Shown here in pieces: positions 32,303 to 45,600 of a DNA stretch of 64,000 nt. A program made the translations under genes and the position numbers. The notes beneath the pieces were generated by a model, which searched no databases, was not told where the DNA came from, and was given only the letters and a program-made list of their open reading frames with translations. Within the stretch, counting starts at the first letter, position 1; each line of letters opens with the position of its first letter. The stretch comes from Spodoptera frugiperda (lineage: Eukaryota; Arthropoda; Insecta; Lepidoptera; Noctuidae): assembly GCF_023101765.2 (NCBI RefSeq), contig NC_064223.1, positions 7,378,001-7,442,000 of the forward strand, in the 5' to 3' direction.

Positions 32303-32601
32303 CTGCCTGCCTCGTTGGTCCAGTGGTCGCAAGTGCGACTGCCGAACAAGGGGTCTCGGGTTCGATTCCCGGGTCGGGCAAAGTACTACTGGGCTTTTTT
32401 CGGATTTTCGAAAAATTTCTCGGTAGTAGCACGGAGTCTGGAATTGTGTCCAGTATATGGCAATAGGCTCACCCCCTATTACATGGGACTTATAACACAA
32501 ATGGTGAAAAGTGAGTGTACATTGTATAGCGGCATTACGTGCCGTAATGTGCACCTCTGCCTACCCCTTCGGGGATAAAAGGCGTGACGTTGTGTGTGTG
32601 T
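32303..32601 (+). repeat. Full-length tRNA-derived SINE with 14-bp TSD
   Basis: A perfect target duplication TATTTATTAAAAAA flanks it (32289-32302 and 32602-32615). The head has box A (TTGGTCCAGTGGTCG) and box B (GGGTTCGATTCCC), then AAAGTACTACTGGGCTTTTT, a unique body, and a (TG)n tail. The perfect duplication points to a recent insertion. A truncated relative is at 21910-22013. Confidence 0.85.
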
Positions 32602-32934
32602 TATTTATTAAAAAAGTATATATTTATAAGCTTGGTCGTGCGGGCGTCGTTCCTACAACACGTTGCGCTGCAACCGGTCACCTAACCACTTCACAACTGT
32701 GTACTTTGTGAACAATAGTTGTCTACATTGCATTTTATTTGATCCCATAAGACTCTGCCTAATCGAGAAGGATAAAGTCAATTTTTATATAATGTTGTCT
32801 TAAAATAGAATAATTTTTTAAATAAATATTCATTCCAATAGCAACTAAAACATTCAATTTAGTCTTCAGAGGTTACTGAAACTCTGTGAATGTGAAAAAG
32901 AATAAAAACTTAAATATATTTTTCAAAGATTTAT

Positions 32935-34518
32935 TTATATTTGGTTACTAATTAATTTCTTTTCATCTAATTTGTCTGAATTTTTATTTTTTTCTTCAGC
33001 CCATACTCCATTCCCTGAAAAATAATGTTTCTTCTCTAATAAATAAAGAACTAAACTTAATTTTTGAGTCTTGCTCAATGACCTATAACTAAAATTATCT
33101 TGAAATGTAGGTATTTGTTCTTGTATTAGTTTCCGTTCTATAATATCAAGTGCTGCATATATTTTCTTCCAAGGATATAATAGTATAGGGCAATTTTCAT
33201 AAATATCTTGATCAGAAAATTGAGTAGAAAGATGATCATACACAGATTTAACTTGAAGTACTGGTGTGTTTATCCAGTAAGGATGTCTTTTGATTATGTT
33301 ACGAATTTGTGTCATATTAAATTTCTTTCCAAATGATTGAGATATCCAAAACAATAAATCTTTTCCCTTTCCTAGCCTATCACCAGGAGCCTTTTCAAAT
33401 ATTTCATAGTGTGCTGAACTTCCAGACAGTACATTTAAACTGACACATTTTTTATTATTACTGTACAGCTTATTCAGTCTCTTTATTGCTGTTGTGTTGT
33501 AATATATCATTTTCAGGAATCTGGGATGGTTTATCAATGTACTGAACTCAGGTATATTCTTTGCTTGTTCTATTCTTTCTCTTATTGTTTCTGGAGCTAG
33601 AGTATAAATACTAAAACATCTTCTCTGCGCCTCACTGCTAATACCATATTCTTCTAAAATGTTTCTTATTTCTATCATAGTGCTACAATTTCTAGCAGCC
33701 AATTTAGGATGCATTCGTATAATTTCTTTGATATCAATTCCACCAATTGATCGAAAATTACAAATTATATTCTTTAAATTTTCTGGATCAGCATGTATCA
33801 AATATAAATTAGATTTGATTTTATGATTAGGTATCATAATTTGTAGTTGTAGAATTTTTAATGTTTCATTGATATGTTCTAATGGCCGATGTTTGATAGT
33901 AGGATAGGTGTTAACACCTCTGTAAAACTCATCGTTTGTAAGGTCCAACACAAGCTCTAGATATCTCTGTATAATTTTCAGGCGTAACACATATAATGTT
34001 GAGTTCTCAATATCTTCAGAAATTGAAGAGGTAAGAGATGTCGGCCACTGGGTCATGTAGCTTGCAAGTCTATTTTCAACATTTATGTAAGGGTGTAAGT
34101 ACTCCAAGGATTTCAATTCTCCTACTTTCATTTGTTTAATTATTTTCAAGTATGATGATAAGGTTGACATGGATATATTCTGGATTCCACATTCATTCAA
34201 TACTTTGTATCGAAACTTTAAGGTCACAGGCAAAATTGCGAAAAGTGTAGGCTCCTCAATTAGCGAGTGGGAAGGGAATCCCAATTCATTTACAGTTTTA
34301 ATTAAACTTTCGAGGTTGTCATTGTTCATTTTTGTTAAAATAGGATGTTTCATACATAAATAGTGTGCTTTACTCTCACTTAGGTTTAGATATTTACTTA
34401 AGCTTTTCACATTATTAATAGTTTCCACATTCGTTGCACTGCTTCGCAAGTATCTTCTACTTCTGAATAGAAGACAAAATAAATGACTCCTTTTTGAATT
34501 CATGAGTAGGCACTGCAT
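32935..34518 (-). CDS. Mitochondrial mTERF-family protein (probably mTerf5)
   Basis: This is a single-exon 527-residue frame. The first 28 residues (MQCLLMNSKRSHLFCLLF then RSRRYLRSS) are basic and hydroxylated without acids, as in a mitochondrial presequence. Repeated helical motifs with the spacing and Pro placement of mTERF repeats run through residues 35-480 (for example YLCMKHPILTKM, IIRMHPKLAARN, IKRHPYWINTP, ENCPILLYPW). mTERF proteins wrap mitochondrial nucleic acid and affect transcription, termination or translation. Length and the long spacing between repeats fit insect transcription termination factor 5 better than mTTF or mTerf3, but the choice of paralogue is uncertain. A second ATG (34503) could also be used. 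The gene is divergent from the claudin-like gene at 35025. Confidence 0.75.
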   Translation of the reverse strand: MQCLLMNSKRSHLFCLLFRSRRYLRSSATNVETINNVKSLSKYLNLSESKAHYLCMKHPILTKMNNDNLESLIKTVNELGFPSHSLIEEPTLFAILPVTLKFRYKVLNECGIQNISMSTLSSYLKIIKQMKVGELKSLEYLHPYINVENRLASYMTQWPTSLTSSISEDIENSTLYVLRLKIIQRYLELVLDLTNDEFYRGVNTYPTIKHRPLEHINETLKILQLQIMIPNHKIKSNLYLIHADPENLKNIICNFRSIGGIDIKEIIRMHPKLAARNCSTMIEIRNILEEYGISSEAQRRCFSIYTLAPETIRERIEQAKNIPEFSTLINHPRFLKMIYYNTTAIKRLNKLYSNNKKCVSLNVLSGSSAHYEIFEKAPGDRLGKGKDLLFWISQSFGKKFNMTQIRNIIKRHPYWINTPVLQVKSVYDHLSTQFSDQDIYENCPILLYPWKKIYAALDIIERKLIQEQIPTFQDNFSYRSLSKTQKLSLVLYLLEKKHYFSGNGVWAEEKNKNSDKLDEKKLISNQI

Positions 34519-34630
34519 TTGAAATAAATTCGAATTACAAAAATAAATAATTAATCATCTTTGGTTTGCGTATCAAAAATATTAAGAAACCTTTTGCTTG
34601 TGATCCCGTCTCGTCGGCGTAAAACCTTTA

Positions 34631-34690
34631 ACACTTGACACTTGACATGATTGACAATGTCTATATGACATTTTGACATGACACTTGAAT
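34631..34690. promoter_or_regulatory. TTGACA/ATGACA cluster in divergent promoter
   Basis: TTGACA or ATGACA occurs six times between 34634 and 34684 (for example CTTGACACTTGACATGATTG). The cluster lies about 115-165 bp upstream of the mTERF start, within the 506-bp gap shared with the claudin-like gene. More TTGACA words occur at about 34903 and 34951, nearer that gene. Confidence 0.4.
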
Positions 34691-35024
34691 TAAAAATAGT
34701 CATAGACTATCCTAGAAGAAACATTGTCCTAGTCTAGATATACAGTCGGAAACCAATAAAATTGTTTGTAATATTTTACTACTTTGTTTGTAACTATATG
34801 CTGTAATTAGTAACATTATTTACTCTATGGTACTCACAAAATTCTGGTATCTTTATAGTCTGTGTAATTATTGTTTACGCTGTCGACGAGTTACGACTTA
34901 CGAGTTTGACACTGTTTGAATGTTGACTGAAATGACGTTTGGTTTTCGTTCGTTGACATCTATGGGCGTGACAACAAGAAAATATTTTTGATTGTTTTAA
35001 TTCAAAATAATATAGGGTTTTATC

Positions 35025-35909
35025 ATGGCTAAATCTAAAACAGGGCTATTTGCCCTGGGGTTCTTCATAGCCGCATCATTATTTGTGATAATTTCTTTTA
35101 TTAGTCCTTATTGGCTAGTAACAGACGGCAAACTTAAGAATCCAAAGTTTATAAAAATTGGTATGTGTAGCGAATAAAATGAACAGAGTAAATATTGCCC
35201 TTAGAATAATTATAATTACCATAACAAATATAAACATTTGTCTTACAACAATTACAGGCTTATGGGAAGTGTGCTTCAATGGTTTTGAAGAGGTACATCA
35301 TTGGTATGACACTGTATTTACTGGTTGCTGGTGGATATTCGAAGAGGAATACTACATCATTCACGATGTACTTCTACCGGGTTTCTTCATAGCAACACAA
35401 TTCTTTTTTACCATCACCATGTGTTGTGTTATTTTGTCAATGTTTTTGTCTTACCTGTACATGAAGAAAGACAGAGATGATGACAAATACCTCACCCTGC
35501 TGGTCACTTTGGGCACAGTTCTTGTTATTGGAGGTTTGTCAAAGTATTTCTTATAGGTTTCTAAAGGAATGAACCAAATACATATAATAGATTTGCATTT
35601 GTTTTACAAATTGTTGAATACATATTACATTCACTTTCAGGGTTCTCTGGAATTATTTCTGTGGTGACTTTTGGTGCCCGGGGTGATGGACGTGACTGGA
35701 TGCCTAACTGGGAACACAATGACCTGGGTTGGGCATTTGCTCTTGGAGTTGTAGGTGTTGTCCTACTTTTCCCTGCCGGAATACTTTTCTTAGTAGAAGC
35801 AAGAGTACAAAAGTACAAGAGACTTCATGAAATGCAGAGCAGGGAACCATCATCTTATACTATGCATGAGAGGAAGGTTGGGTATGCTGGTGGACATACT
35901 GACATATAG
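35025..35909 (+). CDS. Claudin-like four-TM protein A
   Basis: There are three exons (35025-35160, 35258-35533, 35641-35909) giving 226 residues. TM1 is LFALGFFIAASLFVIISF, followed by SPYWL. The first outer loop has the claudin-type signature GLWEVCFNGF ... GCWW. TM2 (FFIATQFFFTITMCCVILSM), TM3 (LTLLVTLGTVLVIGGFSGII) and TM4 (WAFALGVVGVVLLFPAGILF) follow, with a short cytoplasmic tail ending HTDI. W-GLW-C-C four-TM proteins of this size in insects include the Pasiflora family and related claudin-like proteins of septate junctions, which seal epithelia. The exact orthologue is not certain. Genes B (41830) and C (45040) are paralogues on the same strand. Confidence 0.8.
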
Positions 35910-36657
35910 ACATTTAGGCAGCTTTTTATACAAAATAATGACTCCGTCCCATCAGATCTGTAATTTTTATTACACAAATTTTATGTTATATTTTAGTAAT
36001 ATATGACTCGTAAACAAGTAATGTTTAGCTAATAATTTTGTACTGTTTATATTTTAAACAATGCCTGTAAATGAAATTGTCCGTCCAACATATTACATTG
36101 TATAACTAGTAGTTTAGACTGAGTATACATTAATGTAAGTTTTTACAACAGTAGTGCTTTGTTCAAATAGAAATAGAGCATTCTAGATTAAGCTACTAAC
36201 TTTATTATTGATAAGTTGATTTTAAGATCAAATCAAAATATACTTAACATAGCTTCAAGCATGTTTGAAGCATTAAAATGGCACAAGCATTTATTATAAA
36301 TATGGTTACATACTTTGTTTTATAATTTCAAAATGAAAATAAGAATCTCACTGTATACATACATAACTTCATACCTGTCTCCCATGGGTGTAGGAAGAGA
36401 CTGGAATAGTTATTGCTATGAATCTATTACCATTTATAAATTACATTTACTATCTAATTTCAGATCATAATTATAAACTTATTATATTTTCTATTATGCC
36501 AGCAGTATATAGTGCTTTACTATCTTAATTTTTATTGGAATGTTAATCAATCATGCTTTTTGTACATGTATGTAACAAATGAATAAGAATTTGAATCTTT
36601 TTTAATGTTTTTATAAACTGTGTGTCTTAAATAAATGTTATATTAATACACTTGAAA

Positions 36658-39600
36658 CTATTTTATTAGCTCATATTTAGGCTCCTTGAACAAGGATTTA
36701 TTAATGATATGTATATTGGAAGGTACAGTGTGTTTGCACAACAGTGCCATCTTGGCTGCTTCAAACCCAAGGAATATACAGTGTGATTCCTTATATCCAG
36801 AGAGCATTCCATGAATAAAACCACTAGCAAAACAATCTCCTGCTCCTGAAACACTCTCAATTTTGCTAATTGGTTCAGTTGGATAAAATTTTGCCTCATT
36901 TTGATGCCCTACGTTCTTCAATGTAATGACTCCTCTGGATCCCATTGTAACAATCATAAACTGTACAACATTTGAAACACTGGAATACAGTTTTACTATT
37001 TCTGTCAGTTCACAGGAACTGCTTGTTTGAGATGATCCAACTGTTTGTGCCATAGCACGTAATTCCAATAAATTAGGCGAAGCGTATTTTACGTTGTATT
37101 TACCACCGAAGATTTTCACAGCTTTTCTTCTATCTGTTGGTTCGAAAAACACTGAAAGAAAATAAAACAAATAACAATAATTATTGAAATTTAATTTAGT
37201 TACAGATTGCACTGCGAGTTCGATTCCCGGAAGAATCTTAGTTTCGGTTTCAAGTGTAATGACTGATGTGTGTAAAATTGTGTATGATAGCATGATACTG
37301 GTGGTGTATGTCAATGTACCCTAAGACATGCTGAGTATAAATACTCGTAAATACCAAAATAAAATAATTAAAAAAATACCTAAATTAATTGTACATAACA
37401 ATAACACAATTTTTCAGGGTGGTGCGTGTCATGCGTGGAACTGGTTTCGGATAAAGAGTTTCGGGAAAAGTATAACAACAGTTTGTCTACTACGCGTAGT
37501 TAGTAAAAAATAAACATTATTTTTTCATAGGTAAGTCTCAAACAACATGCAATCGGCAAAAAATCGTTAAAATTACGAAAAATCCGCGTCCATACCTTCA
37601 TTCACCCAAAGTCATGACGTGATTTCATTCATTCTAATATTCATTCAATAAACGTCATGTCATTCATTCGTTGTCAGTTGTTGGGCGTTGATCAGTCATC
37701 ACATTACAATTATTTGTTTTTGTATTTAAAAATCTAAATGTTTTGAATGGTAAACTATTTAATTTCTTGTTTTGGAGTGTATGTGATAAACATAAATAAC
37801 GTTACAACAATAAAGTTCCATTTAATTGGAAAACACAACTAGATAGGTGAGTTGGTTTATGCATTAAAACTTCGACTTCTACACAATTTACAAAATTTAA
37901 ATAATGTTATTATTAATCAATTTCTAAAACATTGTTATAATACACAACATTTACCAGGTAATGTTTGAAATAACCCCAGTTAATATAGACAATGTAAAAG
38001 GCTTATAAACCTGTTAAAATTATCCTAGATTTTTACCTTGCTAGGTAAAAAAGAGCCTTAAAATGTGGCAGGATTAACAGACTTCCCCTATATTCTTGGA
38101 AACGTAACATGGTATCTTAATACATATTCCAAATTTTGGTTTACTTAAACACATAAAAGGTGGCAAACCATTTTAATGAGTGGTAATCAAAATTCTAATT
38201 AGACTGGAATGGCTACAGTTGAATGAGTTAGTCATAGTAAAACAATAAATTTTGAAGTAAAACTGTTGCACTTTAAATAAGTGATAATATTAGGTAAGTA
38301 CAGTAAAGTGTTTTGATAAACATATTAGTTTTGTTATTTCAAAAAGATTTTTCTTAGCTAGTGGTTAATGTAATTTTATGTTGCTTATAAACTTTTCAAA
38401 TTTCTCAGTATTTTCAGTAATTTAGAGTTTATTCTGATAAGAGTGTGATATCTCTGAATATAGACATAAAAATGCCATATAATGCCAATAGGTTGTTATT
38501 CATTCATCTCTATACTAAGTATTTAAATTAATAATATTATAATTTTCAATCCATAGAAAGTATTTTAAATCTCCTTTATTTACTGTGTCCATTTTTTTAT
38601 ATTTTTGTATTAGTTTCATTACTTATAAGAATTAGTTTGGCTCATTTTACTAAAACCAAAGATTAACTTGCTTTTTTAAATATTAATCTGTTAAACCTAT
38701 AACATGAATAATCATTCCAGAAATTATTCAATTGGTCATTTCCAAAAATAAAATTCTAGTGGAAAATAAAAAATATTAAATAAGTTTTGCATATTTATGA
38801 GTTCCCACAGTTCAAATGCGTGTGAACATTGTGGCATTGTGTTTCTGGGTGAATGTTATGCTGTGTATTACACACACTGCCTCCATTGAGTGTATTGCGA
38901 AACTCTTACGGAGGTATACAGGTAGTTAGGTAGACTTGCTATTCATCTCAGGTGTTTGACCTTGTATTTTGTGTAAAATGACATACACATATAAAGTTGT
39001 TACAAATTGCTCTGACATTGAATTTAACTAATTAACAAGTAAAGTACAAATGGTTATGCTTTTGGTGTGTACTTAGTGAGCTTTGTTTTGTTTGATTGTA
39101 CTTGAATAAAGACTCTTTGTACTAGAATTCTTGTGAGTGTGTTGCATTTACTATAAGTAGTAACTTTGCAATGATTCTGATATGTTTATTGTATGACAAA
39201 AATTACAAATGTTATAAAATTGCAACAACAATGTATTGCAGCATAGGCTTAGAAAGCTACAATCTATCAAAAATGTTGCTAAGAATGCTTGCTTGCACTT
39301 TCGAAAATTTTCCTATGAACGAATCCTATGAATCATAACTTGAATTTCACAAACTCAAAATGCAGAATGCTCATTGGCTTGCCCATTTACTACCCCATTT
39401 TACTACTTTTACTCGAAGAACAACAAAAAAAGTAATGAACAGTAGTTGAAATCTCCACATCAAGATTCAATACTTCATTTATCCCCCTTCAAGACTGATT
39501 TTCATCAGAAAATTTATAAACAGTGGTTTCCATCTATCAGTAGGCAAGTAACTCGCCATTTCCCACGAGTCATGTTAAGCGCATGTTTTAGAATTGACGA

Positions 39601-42600
39601 TGACGGGTCGTTCTTTCGACCTTTAAACTCCAAAGATATAAAAATAACAACTTAAAAACCCCCATTCTATACAATGTGGAATAACTCCTATTAGCAAGAA
39701 CTAGCGTTGAGTCCGCCGAAGTGAAGCATTTCATTCATAACCATGTTCTCAATTTCTTTTTATGGGTACAGTCTATCAGATTTAATTGCGCTAATGACGG
39801 TACCTACCTATCTAGTTACCTACCTACCTGAATACCTACTTGCCCCACGGCTAGAGCCTCTGTGAATACCTTTTATGTAGCAAAGTACAGAAATAAAATT
39901 AAACGCTTTATAAGCACAACTCCTTAACCTTTTCGCCGCCCAGCTATACTAAACACGATGTGTCGCCGTACGCCAACGTATAAATGTATAATAAATGTAT
40001 AGTACGAAAGTAGGGATGGCGGTAACATCATGTCGATAATGAAAAACAAATATGTGTAAATTTAAATTGGTACTCAAATTTACAATTAAAAATACAAACT
40101 GTTAAATTATAATGGTAATTTGTTTTATTTTATGAACATTTATACTAAGAAAAATGGGTATCCGTTATCGGAGATGAAGATACATGCATAGAGTTGCTAG
40201 AGATAATAATAATAATTCGTAACATTAGCCACTTCACTATTCATTTCATAACGTAGTCTGTTTACTTCATATCAAGTCATTGGCGTTCATAGCACGATAA
40301 ATTTCGTAAGGAATAGAGTTGTCTATGCTTTTCTTTCTTTCTATAGAGTTTGGTTTGCTTTTGGTTTTAGTTTACATTTAAAATTAGGAACATTGTTTGT
40401 AGTGATTAAAAGTGGCAACATATGTGTAGTTTTAGAAATGGATGGTAACTATTTTAATACATTATCGTCCTCTTCTGATGTGCTTTCCCATTCAACATCA
40501 AGGTCGGAATCTGGTTCCACACCTTCTAACAGCCGCAACAACTCATCCGAATCATATTCGGTCATTTTGCACTGCACTGGGAAAGAAAAATGTGCGTGCA
40601 CGCGTCGCCTGGCACTATGACACAATGACCTTGACGCCTATGCGCTTACGACTTCACAGGTTTACTTCTATTGAAGTTGACGGCGCTAGTGTCACTCGAA
40701 ATCTTGCCATTACGTAGAGATGGGTCTAGCAATATCGAAAACCCTCAGTACATAATAATTAATTTTAATGAAATGATTTGATAGGTAGATGTACATTAAT
40801 TTTGAAACGCATTGTAATACGTTATTTACTGACCGGAATTTCTTTTTATTCATAGAATTCAAAAAATGATTAGATGGAAAAGAAAACAAATATTATAGTA
40901 AATAAAGATTCTAATGAATGCAACTTTCGCGTCACATCACTGGCCTACTTGATATGAAGTCGTTGGCGTGCGGGATATAAAATTATTTGAAACCTTTTAT
41001 GTTTTACCTTTTTAAAACAGAAAATAGTCTGTTTTGCATGAGAAAAAATAGTTCGTCGTGTCCAAATTACAAAATTACAAAGAAACAAATGTTTTATGTA
41101 TCGTAAATGTATTTCTTATAGTAGGTAGATACAATGAACTTCTATAGAAGTAGTGGCGTGGACGGCACGAAAATCCTGAACTTCTATAGAAGTTGTTGGC
41201 GGTGAAAAGGTTAAAGATACTTGTATGGCGGTTCCATTAAATTGAAATAGTTGTCCAGGTACTTATTTCCTAATCTTGATCGTGCGCTACTATTTAGCTG
41301 CGTCGAGTTGAATGAATCATGTCACAGTAATTTTAATAAATCATAGTTCATCCACCTGGTTAATTTTATGAGTAAAATAAATAAAAACTGTTCACAAAAT
41401 GGCATTAAAGTGATGACACATCAACATCGCGCCGTGTCTACTCGTCTGCATTTAATACAAGAAAAGTCTTGGCAATAATAAGCCTATTAACCTATTTTAT
41501 TCATCGACCTTAATTGGTGCAGTGTCAAAGACATTGTTCGATTTGTGCAACGTGCAGTAACTACAAAACTAGACAGCAGTTTATTTAAACAATCGAAAAG
41601 CCTAACATGCTCGATAAACGTTTGAAAACCTATGATAATTGACTTTATTACTTTGCATATAGCTGTACGTACTTAATATTATGTAAGTACTATTTTGAAA
41701 AGACGTCGGTTAATTAATATGGACACCGTCTAACCCTGCGGTAAACAAAAGGAACTAACGTATTTTCATTCGTTGCTTACGGAATTCTTAATCTGAGATT
41801 CATTCATGTATTATTTTGTTACAGAGACAATGAAGAATAGAAGTTTGGCCGGTAATTGTGGCATTGGCGTGTTTGTCATTGCCCTTGTTACTGTGGCATT
41901 GGCATTCGGTACGCCCAGTTGGTTGGTCAGCGACTCCAGAATAAGAGGCGCCAAATTAGATAGGTTGGACATGGATACATATAAATACGGAAACATAAAT
42001 AATTAGTAGACTTTTTTTTTAAGATAGGGTTTTTGTAAACTTGCATTGTTTAAAATTATAGTAGGGACTAGCGTAAGCCATATATATTATAGCTTAACCG
42101 TGTAGGAACATAATTTTCATTCAACGTTTTTTCTTTTAGATTGGGATTATGGAGTCACTGCTTCAGATCGCTGCCAGATCCTCTCGATCAATACCAAAGA
42201 CGATTCTTCGTTGGATGTCGTTGGGTGTACGACCCCTTCACCACAGGATATGACAAGATCCGTGGATATTTACTACCTGGTAAGTCGTACTTCTTTACAT
42301 TATATTTGTACGAGCGATGTACCGTGTCGACAGTAAATGATCAAAATTAGCAAAAAAAAAACCAACAATGCTATTATTTCTGTAACCTTATGAACCAAAA
42401 AAGTAATGGTTTTTGTCAATATTTAATAGATGTTTGTTCAACAAACCATTTCTTAATAATATATTTTTTGCAGGTTTCATGATAGCGACACAGTTTTTCT
42501 TCACATTGTGTCTGCTAGGAGTTTTGATATCTACAATACTGGTATTGATGTTCTTCCTATGTTGCGGACCAGATCAAAACAGATTTGTGACTCTGATAAA

Positions 42601-45600
42601 GAGTATTGGATATATTATGTTAGCTGCAGGTGAGATGAACTGTACCTAATATTGCGAAATATTTATTAACTAACGGGCTACAGAGTTTCTGCTAGAAAAT
42701 TGAGATGTCAGGAATATGACCCTTATTAATTTTTCCGGTTGCGAGGCTGTAAGGTTGCCATTTATAGATGAAAAAAAAAGTACTTGGCCTGCTCTCGTAT
42801 CAGCTCGAAGAGTTTACACGTGTAGTTTCAAAGCATGGCACAGGTCCATAATCATGAACAGCATGCCCGACAATTATAATGTTAATATTTCTTACTGTAG
42901 TTATAATATAAAAACTTGTTTGTTTTTAGGTATATGTGGAGTAATTGCAGTTATAGTGTTTGCATCATTGGGAAACACAGATGGCTGGATGCCAGATCAT
43001 CCCAACAATTATTTAGGTAAGCAATCATACAACATACATAGTTTGAAGTCTCATGTATATAATGACTTTGTAGTGTCAGTATTGCATCCTTAAAACTCTT
43101 TAGTTCATACCCATAGAATTTATTCCTAAATCTATAATGGTCCAAAAGTAAAAATGATCCGTATTTTTTACAGGCTGGTCCTTTGGTTTGGGTGTCGTCG
43201 GTTCCGTGGCGTGTTTAGTCACCGCTGCCCTCTTCCTGACCGAGTCTAACATCCAAGCAAAGAAACGTAACAAGATGAAAGAATCTCAAGCTCGATTTGA
43301 GTTAGAGTACGAAACGAAAGCATAACGTTAAACAAAAATCACATTTAGAATTAGTTTAATGTTAAGAAAATAGGTATATGAGCATTGCTTATTGTGTTAC
43401 ATTAGAGATGGAAGCCTAGCAACAATTACAACAGAAATCGGTCCCGATTTCAGAAAGATTTTCATATTTATTACAAGAGTATAAGGTTGAAAATTAATTA
43501 AAGATATTAATGACTTAACTTAGCGACCAAATTTTGTCTTTATGACTGTTGAGGCCATGAAGCAAGTACAAAGAGGAGATGCCATAGTGTGATTGTACTG
43601 TGACACAAAAACTCCACTCTGCCTAATGATATTATAAGTAAAAAGGTGTAGGTAGGTTATAAGCACTCGGAAAGTGGCACATTCAAATGTAGACAATTGG
43701 CAATTTTGTAATATTATGGGATTGCTAGATGGAAAATAGAGAAGGATGTGGTTCGTAATGTCTCGCGCGCCCCGTAAAGTGTCACGCATTATGTTAAAGG
43801 GAAATCTAATTACATCATCTCCTTTTTGTATTTGCTTCATGGATAAGACTACCTGAAGCTGAGCTTGAGATACACTAAGCAATGTTTATGTCTCGAATTA
43901 TGTTTAGATCTGATGAAGAACCATCCGTCCAAAATGGTCTGCGCAAAGTCCAATTTAATATTATTATGTATGTTTTTTTTATTATTTTACCAGTATTTTG
44001 CTTTAGTAATACATAAACATATTGTAGTATATGTAATTATGTTAGTTTACATATTTTTTCTAGTTCAGTTTGGTTTTTTGTAATTTTACCAAATATGTGG
44101 ACAAGACTTTTTATAAATGGTCTGGATGTTTGAATGAGTGCCAGATTTGTTATATTAATGGACTACCTCCACTATTTTATATTGCCGAAAATATTTTGCT
44201 TTTAACATTTCGTATGTACTTTAATATTGACGAACTATGTGTATAGATCACAACTGTAGACATATCGTTTATTCTAAGGGTAACTAATGCACATCTTTTG
44301 AGCACTTTACATAATCATACTTATTGTATATCATTGTTATAGTGTAAATGGTTTGTAGAAATGACTTTTAATAATGTGCCTTTAATATGTATTTCTTAAG
44401 TGAATTCCAGAGATATATTTTACAATGCAGCTGCATTTTAAGTACTTGATATTATTATAAAAGACATGATTTATCAACGATGTACCTTTTTAAATACCGT
44501 CCTTTTTTTGTGTTGTTATATTAAGTAGAAAATAAGATTATAATTAGATCTATCTAATTTTATATGTATGAAACAATTAACTGCCTTATCACAATAAAGT
44601 TTTTATTTTATTAAACTTAATTTTGTTTTATTGTGTTTCTACAACTCCAGCCTATATTTTATTTATGTCTGTGAATTTGTCTCCAGAAAATATTGAATAT
44701 AAAAAACTCACTGTATCCTTTCCATATGAAATGGAGTATATTTAAAATGTATTTAGTGCATTTCATATTTTTTTACTTCAATTTAAGGATAAACATTCTA
44801 GTTAACGCATGAATGAAAAAAAAAAAAAACGTAACAGTTCATTTTTGGACGAACATTTTAACGTCATTTTGCACAACGAATGTCAACGTAAACGTCTTTT
44901 CTGTCATTAGTGTCACATTTTGTTGATTTTGTTAGCAGTTGAGAACGCTTGTTTTCGTTTTAATAATTAATCGTTAATGTGATACCAACAAGTCTCCCGA
45001 AATATATACTACAAAAACTGATTAAACATAATCGACACTATGACGGCCGCGGACAATGAGTATCCTAAGGCTTCAAGTAAGTAATATTTACATCGGGCAC
45101 GCCCATACAATTTGGAATCTTGTTGGATTTAACAGTTTTGATGCGAGTTTTAGTTTTATAAGGTATACTATGCATAAAAAGCCAGTTATGAAATATAAAT
45201 AACAATGGTCACTTATTTACAGACGCAACTCTCATCGGAGCCAGCCTAACGTACATCGCTGGCCTATTTCTGCTGCTATCATTTGCCGGTCCCTATTGGA
45301 TCGAGTCGTATCCCGAAATGTTTTCAAGTTTCAAACACATGGGCCTATGGGAATACTGTTTCGACCGTTTTCGCTTCCCTTCATACCAGTTTGACAAACT
45401 GTTTCATGGGTGCCACTACATCTTTAGTGAGGTAAATTTAAGACTTCTAGTTGGCTATTGCTAATGTTTAAAATACACGTTAAGTAATTTAGTTAATAGA
45501 ATTGAATGAATCAATCCATAGATATAGAATAGAATCAGGTGTTACTTTGCAAAAATACAATAGATGCTTATTAACAATAGCTATAAGCAATTCTGCTTAT

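Noticed and set aside
32310..32390. A genuine tRNA gene at the SINE head
   Set aside because: Box A and B are present, but the acceptor stem does not pair properly and the sequence continues into a SINE body with target duplications.
32288..32578. Frames of 87-88 codons on both strands over the SINE
   Set aside because: They are explained by the tRNA-derived SINE, which is non-coding.
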